Positions 1 to 7,847 of a stretch of DNA of 64,000 nt are shown here, piece by piece (position 1 is the stretch's first letter; every line of letters begins with the position of its first letter). The DNA is taken from contig NZ_CP045324.1 in assembly GCF_009363275.1 (NCBI RefSeq), positions 1,364,001-1,428,000 of the forward strand, in the 5' to 3' direction. The notes beneath the pieces are model-generated. The model did no database searches. It was not told where the DNA came from and saw only the letters and a list, made by a program, of their open reading frames with translations. The position numbers and the translations under genes are program-made. This DNA comes from Marinobacter sp. THAF197a. GTDB taxonomy: Bacteria > Pseudomonadota > Gammaproteobacteria > Pseudomonadales > Oleiphilaceae.

Positions 1-255
1 TGCTATCAGAATGTCTATTTCGCCAACCGAATCAGCCAACTCAATCACACACTCTGAGCTTGTAACGTCGCCCGTCCAAATCTCCACCCGATTTCCTGTT
101 TGAGCACTTATTGACTCTGCAACCGCCAAATTCTTATTTTCATTGCGGCCGTTAATTATGATGTCGACGCCGCTGGCGGATAGCGATTCGGCGATCGCAC
201 GTCCAATACCTGCCGTAGAAGCGCCAATAAAAGCCCTTCTTTTTCGTTCATTCAT
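1..255 (-). CDS. BacG-like short-chain reductase, 3'-truncated by window edge
   Basis: The first 85 residues of a short-chain dehydrogenase/reductase; the rest lies left of the window. The start at 255 is preceded by an AGGAT ribosome site. The nucleotide-binding motif reads IGASTAGIG at residues 10-18, followed by NGRNENKN and later GDVTSSE, the usual NAD(P)-fold landmarks. From memory, Bacillus BacG (tetrahydro-hydroxyphenylpyruvate reductase) begins very similarly, with GAS-x-GIG instead of TG-x3-GIG and an N-SRN segment. BacG reduces the dienone made by BacA and BacB toward tetrahydrotyrosine. Position as the last visible gene of an operon with bacA-, bacB- and bacC-like genes supports the call. 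The catalytic Ser-Tyr-Lys region is out of view, so a generic SDR remains possible. Confidence 0.6.
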   Translation of the reverse strand, partial: MNERKRRAFIGASTAGIGRAIAESLSASGVDIIINGRNENKNLAVAESISAQTGNRVEIWTGDVTSSECVIELADSVGEIDILIA

Positions 256-289
256 ATTGATATCCTTTAAACTTCTGCAAAGACCAGAG

Positions 290-1255
290 TCAGCTTTTCT
301 GAAAGGCTTGGCGGAGTCTTGAAGCGAATATTCCTTTGACACCAAAGTTGGCAATCGCGACCCCAAACAGTGCGATTACGCCCCCGAATACCTCCATAAA
401 GGTCGGTGACTGTCCTAGCACGAGATAGGCGAGGAGAATGGCTGATGGCGGCATCAGGAATGTATAGATGCCTGTTTTTGCACTTCCCAGTTCCTTAACG
501 GCACTATTCCACCAAAGGTATGGAAGGAAGGTTGCGAAGACGACTAAGTAGAAAATGGAGAAGACGAACTGGGAGTTCAGAATTCCAAGGTCGATTTGCT
601 CATTGAGCAGAAATGGTGCCGGGAGTAAAGCACAGGTCCCTATTACAAAAGAGACCGCTGATGCTTCGACAGATGATAGAGCCGACGGAGCTCGCCGGGC
701 AGAGACAGCGTATATCGCAAAAGATGCCGCTGCGAGAAGGATCAAAAGGTTTCCATGGGAAGTACTCTCAGAGCTGGTCGCATAGGATTCGGACAATATT
801 AGTGCTGCTCCAAAGAAACCTAGAACCAGGCCAATAATTAAAGACCTATTAAGAGACCCTTTTTCAAGGAAGCTACTCAAAATTGCTGTAAACAGTGGCT
901 GTGTTGTTGGTATTAACAGTGCGGCGTACGCGGCACTCGACTTTGTTAATCCGAAGTGAAGAAAGAGGGTGTAGATGGTTACGCAGAAGAATCCCATCAT
1001 GAAAAGCGTGAACCATTCCCTTACGCCAAGTTTGCGTAGTCTTAAGAATAAAGGACTTTCACTGCTGCCCCGAAGGTAGACGCAGAGCAGGATATATCCA
1101 AAGCTTGTAAGGACGAATCGCACGATCGCGGTAAAAGCTGGCGGTTGATTCAATAGTGCGATCTCACTTGCAACAAATGTCCCTGCCCAAAATATTTGGA
1201 TAAGTACAAGCTTTAAGTGGGTAGAGTACTGGGGACCTTGGTTGCTGGCCGACAT
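290..1255 (-). CDS. EamA/DMT-family transporter in the bac-like operon
   Basis: A 321-residue membrane protein with about ten hydrophobic helices in two similar halves, the layout of drug/metabolite (EamA, RhaT-like) exporters. The first helix starts near residue 15 (HLKLVLIQIFWAGTF). The second half contains the usual FLMPPSAILLAYLVLG and EVFGGVIALFGVAIANFG segments. The start at 1255 follows a GGAG ribosome site and lies 11 bases after the upstream bacC-like stop. In Bacillus the bacilysin cluster carries an MFS exporter, BacE, for self-protection. A DMT exporter in that position suggests it exports the product or confers immunity. The substrate is inferred from context only. Confidence 0.8.
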   Translation of the reverse strand: MSASNQGPQYSTHLKLVLIQIFWAGTFVASEIALLNQPPAFTAIVRFVLTSFGYILLCVYLRGSSESPLFLRLRKLGVREWFTLFMMGFFCVTIYTLFLHFGLTKSSAAYAALLIPTTQPLFTAILSSFLEKGSLNRSLIIGLVLGFFGAALILSESYATSSESTSHGNLLILLAAASFAIYAVSARRAPSALSSVEASAVSFVIGTCALLPAPFLLNEQIDLGILNSQFVFSIFYLVVFATFLPYLWWNSAVKELGSAKTGIYTFLMPPSAILLAYLVLGQSPTFMEVFGGVIALFGVAIANFGVKGIFASRLRQAFQKS

Positions 1256-1266
1256 GCTATAAGCTC

Positions 1267-2064
1267 CTATGACAAGAGACCGCCATCAACATTCAGACAC
1301 GTTCCCGTTATGAATGCAGCTTGATCTGAATTTAGAAATACAATCGCGTTCGCGACATCCTCAGTACTGGCTAAACGCCCTAACGGGTGCAGTGCCTTCC
1401 TTTTTGCAAGGCCTGCTTCCTGGTCAGTTTCAAGGGACAGAGCATGGTCGGTCATGGGGGTATCGACGATGGCGGGAGCTACTGCATTTACGCGAATCCC
1501 ATATGATGCAACGTCAACCGCAAAGGCCTTTGTTAGTGAGAGCACCGCCGCTTTGGTTGCGCTGTAAACGCCGTCATTTGGCCATGTTCTGAATGATGCC
1601 ACAGAGGCGATATTCACTATGCTCCCGGGTTTTCGCTTGATCATTTCGGCTATAGCAGCACGACAGCAAATAAAAACACTTCTGACATTAACGCTGAACA
1701 GCTTGTCGTAGTCTTTAAAGGACATTTCATGTGTAGGTCCAGTTATTTCAATGCCCACACAATTTACAACTGATGATATACCTCCAAACCCACTTGCCAG
1801 CTCCCGAAATAGAGAGCCTATTGCCGCCTCATCAGTAACATCGCAGGGGAACGACTGCGCAGAGCCGCCGAGCAATTCGATACTCTTCCGTGTTCGCTCA
1901 AGCCCTTCCTTATCGATATCGACTAAGGCAACGTGCTTGCCCATTTCAGAGTACTTGATTGCAGTTGTCCGACCGATCCCAGATGCAGAACCAGTTACTA
2001 TCACAATAGGAATGTCCGGATTCACAGCTCTAGCTCCCTCTGTTTTTTCGGCAAGAGATTCCAT
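1267..2064 (-). CDS. BacC-like short-chain dehydrogenase (dihydroanticapsin dehydrogenase type)
   Basis: A 265-residue classical SDR. The Rossmann motif TGSASGIG is at residues 24-31, the NxxG-like motif (NCVG) at 101-104, the catalytic Ser at about 154, and Tyr167 and Lys171 in YSATK. ITGTCLNVDGG near the end is the usual SDR C-terminal signature. Two stretches resemble Bacillus BacC from memory: GIEITGPTHEM and a WP-x3-Y motif before the active site. BacC oxidises the C7 hydroxyl of dihydroanticapsin with NAD+. The start overlaps the bacB-like gene by 43 bases and has no clear ribosome site, so translational coupling is likely. Many SDRs look alike, so the substrate assignment rests mainly on operon context. 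Confidence 0.7.
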   Translation of the reverse strand: MESLAEKTEGARAVNPDIPIVIVTGSASGIGRTTAIKYSEMGKHVALVDIDKEGLERTRKSIELLGGSAQSFPCDVTDEAAIGSLFRELASGFGGISSVVNCVGIEITGPTHEMSFKDYDKLFSVNVRSVFICCRAAIAEMIKRKPGSIVNIASVASFRTWPNDGVYSATKAAVLSLTKAFAVDVASYGIRVNAVAPAIVDTPMTDHALSLETDQEAGLAKRKALHPLGRLASTEDVANAIVFLNSDQAAFITGTCLNVDGGLLS

Positions 2065-2726
2065 CTGGGGGGTATAAAGATATTGAGAGATGTGGCATTT
2101 GCGCCTGACTCATTCACAGCTGAGTGGGGAACATTTTCATCCGCAAAGTAGACAGAGTTTCGCTTGAACTGTTGTTCGAAGCCGTCAACTTCCATTTTAT
2201 AGTTGCCTGTCATTCCAAGGCCGATTTGTACGCCTCTGTGTGAGTGCCGAGGCATTACAGCTCCTGGACTAAGGTCCGAAAACATAATCTCGAACCATGG
2301 TCCTACAAAAAAGCTCAAGCCTATTTCACTCTTAATGCTCCGATCGCTGGCCACTTTAATAAGTCGAGTCTCTTTACTGCACGGGGTGACCCTCGCATCA
2401 TCCAAGGCTGTTTTTCGTCTTTTAATATCGAGCGTTCGGATCACATTGGATGTTGTGTTTTTGGCGCTATGTGGAACGTTACTGGGTACCCAGTAGGCGT
2501 CTTGGAGAGCAGTGAGCTGCGATGAGACACCTTCGATAACTATCTCCATTGCGCCTTCGAGAACCAATCCGATTTGAACGTCCTCGTGTTGATGTACTGG
2601 AACCTCGGTGTAAGGTTCAACCTCGCTTACCATGAGAATCGTTTCGTTCTCGTCGCCCAGTTCATATACAAGAGATCGTACTCCCTCATAGGGCGTTTTA
2701 ATTTCAGGCTCTACAAAAGGCTTCAT
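2022..2726 (-). CDS. BacB-like double-cupin isomerase
   Basis: A 234-residue protein made of two cupin domains. Domain 1 has His45, His47, Gln51 (HQHEDVQIG) and His86 (VPHSAKN). Domain 2 has His161, His163, Gln167 (HSHRGVQIG) and His201 (VPHSAVN). This H-x-H-x3-Q...H metal set in both halves, with nearly the same residue spacing, is what I recall of Bacillus BacB. BacB is the metal-dependent isomerase that moves a double bond in dihydro-hydroxyphenylpyruvate after BacA. Other shared pieces are TALQDAY, LDIKR and the C-terminal NIFIPPR. It overlaps the bacA-like gene by 23 bases and has a GGGGAG ribosome site. AerE of aeruginosin clusters belongs to the same family, so the end product need not be anticapsin. 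Confidence 0.85.
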   Translation of the reverse strand: MKPFVEPEIKTPYEGVRSLVYELGDENETILMVSEVEPYTEVPVHQHEDVQIGLVLEGAMEIVIEGVSSQLTALQDAYWVPSNVPHSAKNTTSNVIRTLDIKRRKTALDDARVTPCSKETRLIKVASDRSIKSEIGLSFFVGPWFEIMFSDLSPGAVMPRHSHRGVQIGLGMTGNYKMEVDGFEQQFKRNSVYFADENVPHSAVNESGANATSLNIFIPPRWNLLPKKQRELEL

Positions 2727-3429
2727 TTCTAAGGCTGCTCCCCGTTTGTTTTGGTTGTTTCCACTCGGCGCCTGCGATGCCCTTCATAAGGAAGAGGTTC
2801 CAGGACATCTTTATGGGCTCACCGGCTTTCGAAATTACTAGGCCCAGTTTTCTGGCCGTGGTGTAGTTACAAAACGCAACCTGGCACTCGCCCGATAGGG
2901 CCTTATTAGCTGCCGCGACCGTTGAGGGCGCTTCAACCAGCTCCCAATTTTTTCGTTGACGGAGTAGTCGACGAATCATTCCAATTGGTGCTGGATGGGT
3001 CGCAATTTTTATCGGCGATTCATTTCTAAAAGGGTCTTCGCCGGGCTTCCATGCGAAATGATAAGGAGGAGTGGAGTTAAAAAAGCACCCGAGAAATTCA
3101 CAGTTCTCAGACATAAAAAAAGCGTCAACACCCCTGAATGCCGAGGGGACAACGGCCAATTCGTTGCACGGGGTGTGTTCGGCCGCCTTGAGAATTGCTT
3201 CAAAGGTATCGTGAAGCACTATTTCTGGTTTTGAAGATACGCCTTGAAGAAGAAATTTCGCTGTAAGGTGACTACTAGTGGAGTCCGGTCCGAGGGTGTT
3301 TATCGCCCTTAGAGGTATGTCTAAACCTTTCACGAAAGGTTGAGCTAGGTTTGCCCCAGCCTTCAGAAATTTAAAAGTGTCTTTCAAAGAATAAAAGGAC
3401 TCTTCCTTATCATCATGCATAGATTCCAT
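2704..3429 (-). CDS. BacA-like prephenate decarboxylase
   Basis: A 241-residue protein resembling the non-aromatising prephenate decarboxylases BacA, AerD and SalX, which have a prephenate-dehydratase-like fold. Landmarks shared with Bacillus BacA from memory are NTLGPDSTSS at residues 44-53, LLQGVSSK, LHDTFEA near 72, a VP-x-AF-x-G segment near 94, THPAPIGMIRRL, and a final KMSWNLF. It would convert prephenate from the shikimate pathway to endocyclic dihydro-hydroxyphenylpyruvate without forming an aromatic ring. It is somewhat longer than the roughly 204 residues of BacA, with an extended N-terminus and tail. The start at 3429 has a GAGGA ribosome site. It is the first gene of the operon, so the promoter should lie in the 3430-3700 region. 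Confidence 0.85.
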   Translation of the reverse strand: MESMHDDKEESFYSLKDTFKFLKAGANLAQPFVKGLDIPLRAINTLGPDSTSSHLTAKFLLQGVSSKPEIVLHDTFEAILKAAEHTPCNELAVVPSAFRGVDAFFMSENCEFLGCFFNSTPPYHFAWKPGEDPFRNESPIKIATHPAPIGMIRRLLRQRKNWELVEAPSTVAAANKALSGECQVAFCNYTTARKLGLVISKAGEPIKMSWNLFLMKGIAGAEWKQPKQTGSSLRNEAFCRA

Positions 3430-4029
3430 GCTATGTCCTCGTGAATCACACCTAAGCTCATCCCACCATTGAAGATGCTATCACTCGGTTAGCTTGCAGA
3501 TTGCAGGAAACTGCAGCCAGAACGGGGGATTACGCATTCATAATCGCTCAACGATCCGATCTGGCTAGGAAGTATGCGAATAGCTCTAAGCCCAGAGCTG
3601 GAAATTCACTGATTATGTATCCTGCTTGAAGCCGTCTCCAATCGAACTACTGGACTTCCCCCGATACGCATGACACACACGACCCTCAAAGCGAGCCCTT
3701 CGACCTTTGATCTGAATGTCCGCTTTGCGACCTTAGCGTGCTCTACGTAGTAGAGTGACGCAGTCCGAATAGTCCCGCTTTTCAGAAGCGTCCAAAGTCC
3801 GGTTAGAAAATCCGGACAGACGTTGGTGCCAATACCACGTGTTAACTGCAGGAAATGAGAGCGAGACTTTGAAAAAATAGGCGCTGAAGATTTCGGTCGG
3901 CTGGTGGAGGCGTTCCTGACAAAGGGAGTGTTGACGAAGCACGCGAAACGGTGACCGAGCGGTGACGAGATTTTTAAGGGTTTGAGAAACGGTGACCAAA
4001 CGGTGACGAGAAAGGCAGTTTTCCAGAAA
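3430..4029. other. Gene-free stretch between bac-like operon and tRNA-Pro
   Basis: About 600 bases without a credible gene. Open frames here are short, or run through the tRNA. It must contain the promoter of the bac-like operon, but I see no convincing -35/-10 pair. Visible structures are a 6-3-6 inverted repeat around 3743 (CTCTAC/GTAGAG), another around 3797-3818 (GTCCGG/CCGGAC), and a group of CGGTGAC repeats near the tRNA. This is where a tRNA-targeted element would meet the chromosome, but no integrase gene is in view. Confidence 0.6.
3945..4011. repeat. Paired 26-base direct repeats carrying four CGGTGAC motifs
   Basis: Two 26-base copies (3945-3970 and 3986-4011) differ at two bases. 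Each holds CGGTGAC twice, 11 bases apart, giving motif starts at 3949, 3960, 3990 and 4001. The spacing is close to one helical turn within a copy. Such phased iterons usually bind a protein cooperatively, but I recognise no specific family. They lie just beyond the tRNA-Pro terminator, where an integrase or excisionase site could be. Confidence 0.7.
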
Positions 4030-4060
4030 CAACAAAGCCCGGCTCTTTCGAGACCGGGCT
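4030..4060 (-). terminator. Terminator of tRNA-Pro
   Basis: Read on the minus strand, arms AGCCCGG (4054-4060) and CCGGGCT (4036-4042) enclose an inner CTC-GAAA-GAG hairpin, followed by TTTGTTGTTT. It lies 17 bases beyond the tRNA 3' end. Confidence 0.7.
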
Positions 4061-4076
4061 AAGTGTTTGATAAATC

Positions 4077-4154
<78 letters not shown>

Positions 4155-4207
4155 AAACTGCTGCCCACCAAGAAAAGAGGTTTATCTCAGTGGCTTAGCG
4201 GGAGCGA

Positions 4208-4236
4208 AGTCTACACCAGCCCACGGTAAAAATAAA
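4208..4236 (-). promoter_or_regulatory. Possible promoter of tRNA-Pro
   Basis: On the minus strand, TTTATT, a 17-base spacer and TAGACT, followed by a GC-rich discriminator as in stable RNA promoters. The -35 is weak. Confidence 0.4.
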
Positions 4237-4279
4237 CAGGGAGCGGGCGATTTTCTTCGATGGATTACCTCAGTTTGGT

Positions 4280-5908
4280 TTACCTCAGCTTCAGGATGAA
4301 TTCCGGCGGCTCGAAGGTATCGGGCCGGGCATCGTCCCAGTATTTGTCGAATACCGTCAGGCCGGTTTTGCCTTCCAGCAGAGCGCCAGGTTCGAGAAAC
4401 GGAAACAGGTCCAGGTAACTGTGGATTTCGGTTTTGGAAACACGCCGAACAATGTGTTCGGGCCCCAGTTCCGAGGGGTGTTTCAGGCCCGAGGCTTCCA
4501 GCAGGTTCTGGAGCGCATCCAGCGTGTTCTTGTGGTAGTTGTATACCCGCTCACTTTTCAGCGGCACATCGAGTTTGTTACCCCGGCGTGGGTCCTGTGT
4601 AGCGATGCCGCTGGGGCAACGCCCCGTGTGACAGTTCAGGGCCTGGATGCAGCCCAGGGCAAACATATAACCGCGAGCAGCGTTGCACCAGTCTGCGCCG
4701 AGAGCCAGCGTACGGGCGATGTTAAAGGCCGAGGTGATCTTTCCGGCCGCGCCAATGGCGATGTCTTCCCGAAGGTTTGTGCCCACCAGGGTGTTGTGTA
4801 CCAGCAACAGGGCTTCGGTCATGGGCATGCCGAGCCGGTTGATGAACTCCAGGGGCGCGGCCCCGGTTCCCCCTTCGCCGCCATCCACCACGATAAAGTC
4901 GGGCTTCTTGCCGGTTGCCAGCATGGCTTTAACAATGGCAAACCATTCCCAGGGATGACCAATGGCCAGCTTGAAGCCGACCGGCTTGCCGCCCGAGAGC
5001 TCCCGTAGCTGTTCCAGAAATTCCAGAAGTTCCACCGGGTTGGAAAATGCCGAGTGACTGGCTGGGGATACGCAGTCTTCGCCCACCTGAACGCCCCGGG
5101 CTTCGGCAATTTCCTGAGTCACTTTTTCACCGGGCAGAATGCCGCCGTGGCCGGGTTTTGCGCCCTGAGATAGTTTGACCTCTATCATTTTAACCTGATC
5201 AATGCAGGCATTTTCCCGGAACATATCCGGGTTAAACCTGCCGTCGGGATGTCGGCAGCCGAAATAGCCGGAACCAATTTCCCAAACCAGGTCGCCGCCT
5301 GGCTTCCTGTGGTAACGGGAGATAGAGCCCTCGCCGGTGTCATGGTAGAACCCGCCTTTGCGCGCACCGGAATTCAGGCTGAGAATGGCGTTGGCAGACA
5401 GCGAGCCAAAACTCATGGCTGAAATGTTGAACACGCTGGCGCTGTATGGCTTATCGCAGTTCTTGCCGATCACAATACGGAAGTCGCTGGAGCTGAGCTT
5501 GCTTGGTGTAAGGGAATGGTTCATCCATTCGAACCCCTCCTCATACATGCCAAGTTGTGAGCCAAACGGTCTCTTGTCGAGTACGTTCTTGGCCCGTTGA
5601 TAAACAATGGTGCGTTGTTCCCGGGAGAATGGCCGTTCTTCGGTGTCTGACTGGATGAAGTACTGCCGGATCTCCGGCCCCACGGATTCAAACAGGTAGC
5701 GAAAGTTCGCCATGATCGGATAGTTGCGACTTACCGTATGGCTTCTCTGGAGCAAATCCCAGGTTCCCAGGGAGGCCAATCCAGCGAAAATCAATGGAAT
5801 AACGTATCCAGCGCCTGCCCACAAAGTGATCGGTAAGGAAATGATCAGACCGGCGATGCTGATTGCATAGGCCGAGTAGCGCAGCGGGAAGGTGGTGGTT
5901 TTCGCCAT
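4280..5908 (-). CDS. FMN-binding glutamate synthase family protein
   Basis: A 542-residue protein with two N-terminal membrane helices (about residues 10-50), followed by a glutamate-synthase-type FMN barrel. Recognisable segments are SFGSLSANAILSLN, GEGSISRYH, KLSQGAKPGHGG, FIVVDGGEGGTGAAP, and a C-terminal cysteine cluster CIQALNCHTGRCPSGIATQDP that fits an iron-sulfur site. The family resembles the synthase part of GltB without the glutaminase domain. Whether such membrane-anchored forms make glutamate is not established. It stands alone, divergent from the BCCT transporter, and appears complete. Confidence 0.85.
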   Translation of the reverse strand: MAKTTTFPLRYSAYAISIAGLIISLPITLWAGAGYVIPLIFAGLASLGTWDLLQRSHTVSRNYPIMANFRYLFESVGPEIRQYFIQSDTEERPFSREQRTIVYQRAKNVLDKRPFGSQLGMYEEGFEWMNHSLTPSKLSSSDFRIVIGKNCDKPYSASVFNISAMSFGSLSANAILSLNSGARKGGFYHDTGEGSISRYHRKPGGDLVWEIGSGYFGCRHPDGRFNPDMFRENACIDQVKMIEVKLSQGAKPGHGGILPGEKVTQEIAEARGVQVGEDCVSPASHSAFSNPVELLEFLEQLRELSGGKPVGFKLAIGHPWEWFAIVKAMLATGKKPDFIVVDGGEGGTGAAPLEFINRLGMPMTEALLLVHNTLVGTNLREDIAIGAAGKITSAFNIARTLALGADWCNAARGYMFALGCIQALNCHTGRCPSGIATQDPRRGNKLDVPLKSERVYNYHKNTLDALQNLLEASGLKHPSELGPEHIVRRVSKTEIHSYLDLFPFLEPGALLEGKTGLTVFDKYWDDARPDTFEPPEFILKLR

Positions 5909-6183
5909 GGATACCTCTGTGGTCGGTATGGGTCAGGCCAAATTGGCGTGGGCTAGAGTATATCTTACGGTTTTCAATGCGGAGGGGTTCAGATAGATGT
6001 TCGGTTGTACTTTCGCTCCTGAAATCTGGTCTATGCTTGAATATGCAGTAATGACACATATCAACTTTTGATGTTTTGAGCTCAAAATAATAAGATGACC
6101 AGCTTGTAATCTATGAAGATAGATTCACAGCTAATGAACCCGAACGAATATTCAATCGTCACACCAGACCAGGAGGCGCCAAC

Positions 6184-7776
6184 GTGGGCGAGGTAGTGAA
6201 AGACGAATATCAGACGGATTACGTCGCAGGCCAGGACAACATAAGACCGTTTGGACTGGACCTCCATAACTGGGTATTCCCGGTCACATCAGTCATTGTT
6301 GTGCTGTTTGTCATAGCAACCCTGATGTTCCCGACAGCCGCCAAGGAAACGTTGGACGGCATGAAGTGGGACATTATCGGGTCCTTTGACTGGTTCTTCC
6401 TGATCAGTGCCAACATCTTTGTGGTGGTTAGCCTGGCCCTGATCTTCATGCCCGTGGGCAAAATACGGCTAGGCGGACAGGACGCAAAACCTGAGTTCTC
6501 GACCCTGTCATGGTTCGCCATGCTGTTTGCAGCAGGCATGGGTATAGGCCTGATGTTTTGGGCCGTGGCTGAGCCAGTTGCGTATTACACCGGTTGGTAC
6601 GAGACGCCATTCAATGTTGAGGCGAACTCGGCCGAAGCCCGTGACATGGCTATGGGCGCGACCCTTTACCACTGGGGCCTGCATCCATGGGCTATCTATG
6701 CGGTGGTTGCCTTATCGCTGGCATTTTTCGCCTTCAACAAGAACATGCCATTGACGATTCGCTCGGCCTTTTTCCCACTCCTGAAGGATAAAGTCTGGGG
6801 TTGGCCCGGTCATATCATCGATGTGCTGGCGGTTGTAGCGACTATCTTTGGTTTGGCTACTTCTCTTGGCTTCGGTGCGCAGCAGGCGGCTTCTGGGCTC
6901 GACTACCTGTTTGGCATGGGCTCCGGTATCAATGTGCAGATGGCTATCATCGTTGGTGTAACGGCCTTGGCACTGATTTCGGTGCTTCGCGGTCTGGACG
7001 GCGGCGTCAAGGTGCTCAGTAACATCAATATGGTCACCGCGGGTGTGCTGCTGTTCTTCGTGATTTTTGCCGGCCCGACGCTGGCCATTGTGGAAACCAT
7101 CTGGATTACCTCGTCCACCTACGTGGCCAACGTGGTGCCCCTGAGTAACCCGTTTGGTCGCGATGACCAGGCCTGGCTGCAAGGCTGGACCGTATTCTAT
7201 TGGGCCTGGTGGATTTCCTGGTCACCGTTCGTCGGGATGTTTATCGCCCGGGTGTCCAAGGGCCGGACAGTGCGCGAGTTTGTGACTGCAGTACTGATCA
7301 TCCCGACCCTGATTACCACCGTGTGGATGAGTGGGTTTGGTGGCGCGGCCCTGGAGCAGATTCAGCAGGGCATGGGAGCACTGGCAGAGGATGGCCTGAC
7401 AGAAGTGTCGCTGGCCACTTTCCAGATGTTCGCCAACCTGCCGCTGACTGGCATCATTTCCTTTGTGGGTATTGTTCTGGTGCTGGTGTTCTTCGTGACA
7501 TCGTCGGATTCGGGCTCACTGGTCATTGATAGCATTACTGCCGGTGGCAAAACTGATGCACCGACGGCTCAGCGTGTGTTCTGGGTGGTGATGGAGGGTG
7601 CGATTGCCGCAGCCTTGATCTTTGGTGGCGGTGACGATGCCCTGGGGGCCATTCAGGCGGTGGCCATCAGTGCCGGCCTGCCGTTCACTGTCGTGCTGCT
7701 GATCATGACATGGGGTCTGTTGAAGGGCCTGACACACGAACGAAAACTGTTGTTGCAACGCGGTGAGCTGCTCTGA
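6184..7776 (+). CDS. BCCT-family betaine/choline/carnitine transporter
   Basis: A 530-residue membrane protein with twelve predicted helices and the BCCT signatures GMGIGLMFWAVAEP (near residue 120) and the tryptophan-rich YWAWWISWSPFVGMFIAR (near residue 340). Members import osmolytes such as glycine betaine, driven by sodium or protons. The start is GTG at 6184, chosen because AGGAGG lies 8 bases upstream. The C-terminal tail is short, without the long regulatory domain of Corynebacterium BetP. It fits salt adaptation in a marine organism. The exact substrate cannot be read from sequence. Confidence 0.9.
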   Translation: MGEVVKDEYQTDYVAGQDNIRPFGLDLHNWVFPVTSVIVVLFVIATLMFPTAAKETLDGMKWDIIGSFDWFFLISANIFVVVSLALIFMPVGKIRLGGQDAKPEFSTLSWFAMLFAAGMGIGLMFWAVAEPVAYYTGWYETPFNVEANSAEARDMAMGATLYHWGLHPWAIYAVVALSLAFFAFNKNMPLTIRSAFFPLLKDKVWGWPGHIIDVLAVVATIFGLATSLGFGAQQAASGLDYLFGMGSGINVQMAIIVGVTALALISVLRGLDGGVKVLSNINMVTAGVLLFFVIFAGPTLAIVETIWITSSTYVANVVPLSNPFGRDDQAWLQGWTVFYWAWWISWSPFVGMFIARVSKGRTVREFVTAVLIIPTLITTVWMSGFGGAALEQIQQGMGALAEDGLTEVSLATFQMFANLPLTGIISFVGIVLVLVFFVTSSDSGSLVIDSITAGGKTDAPTAQRVFWVVMEGAIAAALIFGGGDDALGAIQAVAISAGLPFTVVLLIMTWGLLKGLTHERKLLLQRGELL

Positions 7777-7797
7777 CAGGGCAGCCCTCACGGCCAC

Positions 7798-7834
7798 AAA
7801 AAAAAACCGGAGCCTGGCGCTCCGGTTTTTTTGT
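7798..7834. terminator. Bidirectional terminator
   Basis: A-run, stem CCGGAGC (7807-7813), 5-base loop, GCTCCGG (7819-7825), then a T-run. It serves both the BCCT gene and the convergent ligase operon. Confidence 0.9.
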
Positions 7835-7847
7835 GGCCTGCCATCGG

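Noticed and set aside
3945..4011. CRISPR-like direct repeats
   Set aside because: Only two copies, 26 bases each with a 15-base gap, and no cas genes; not an array.
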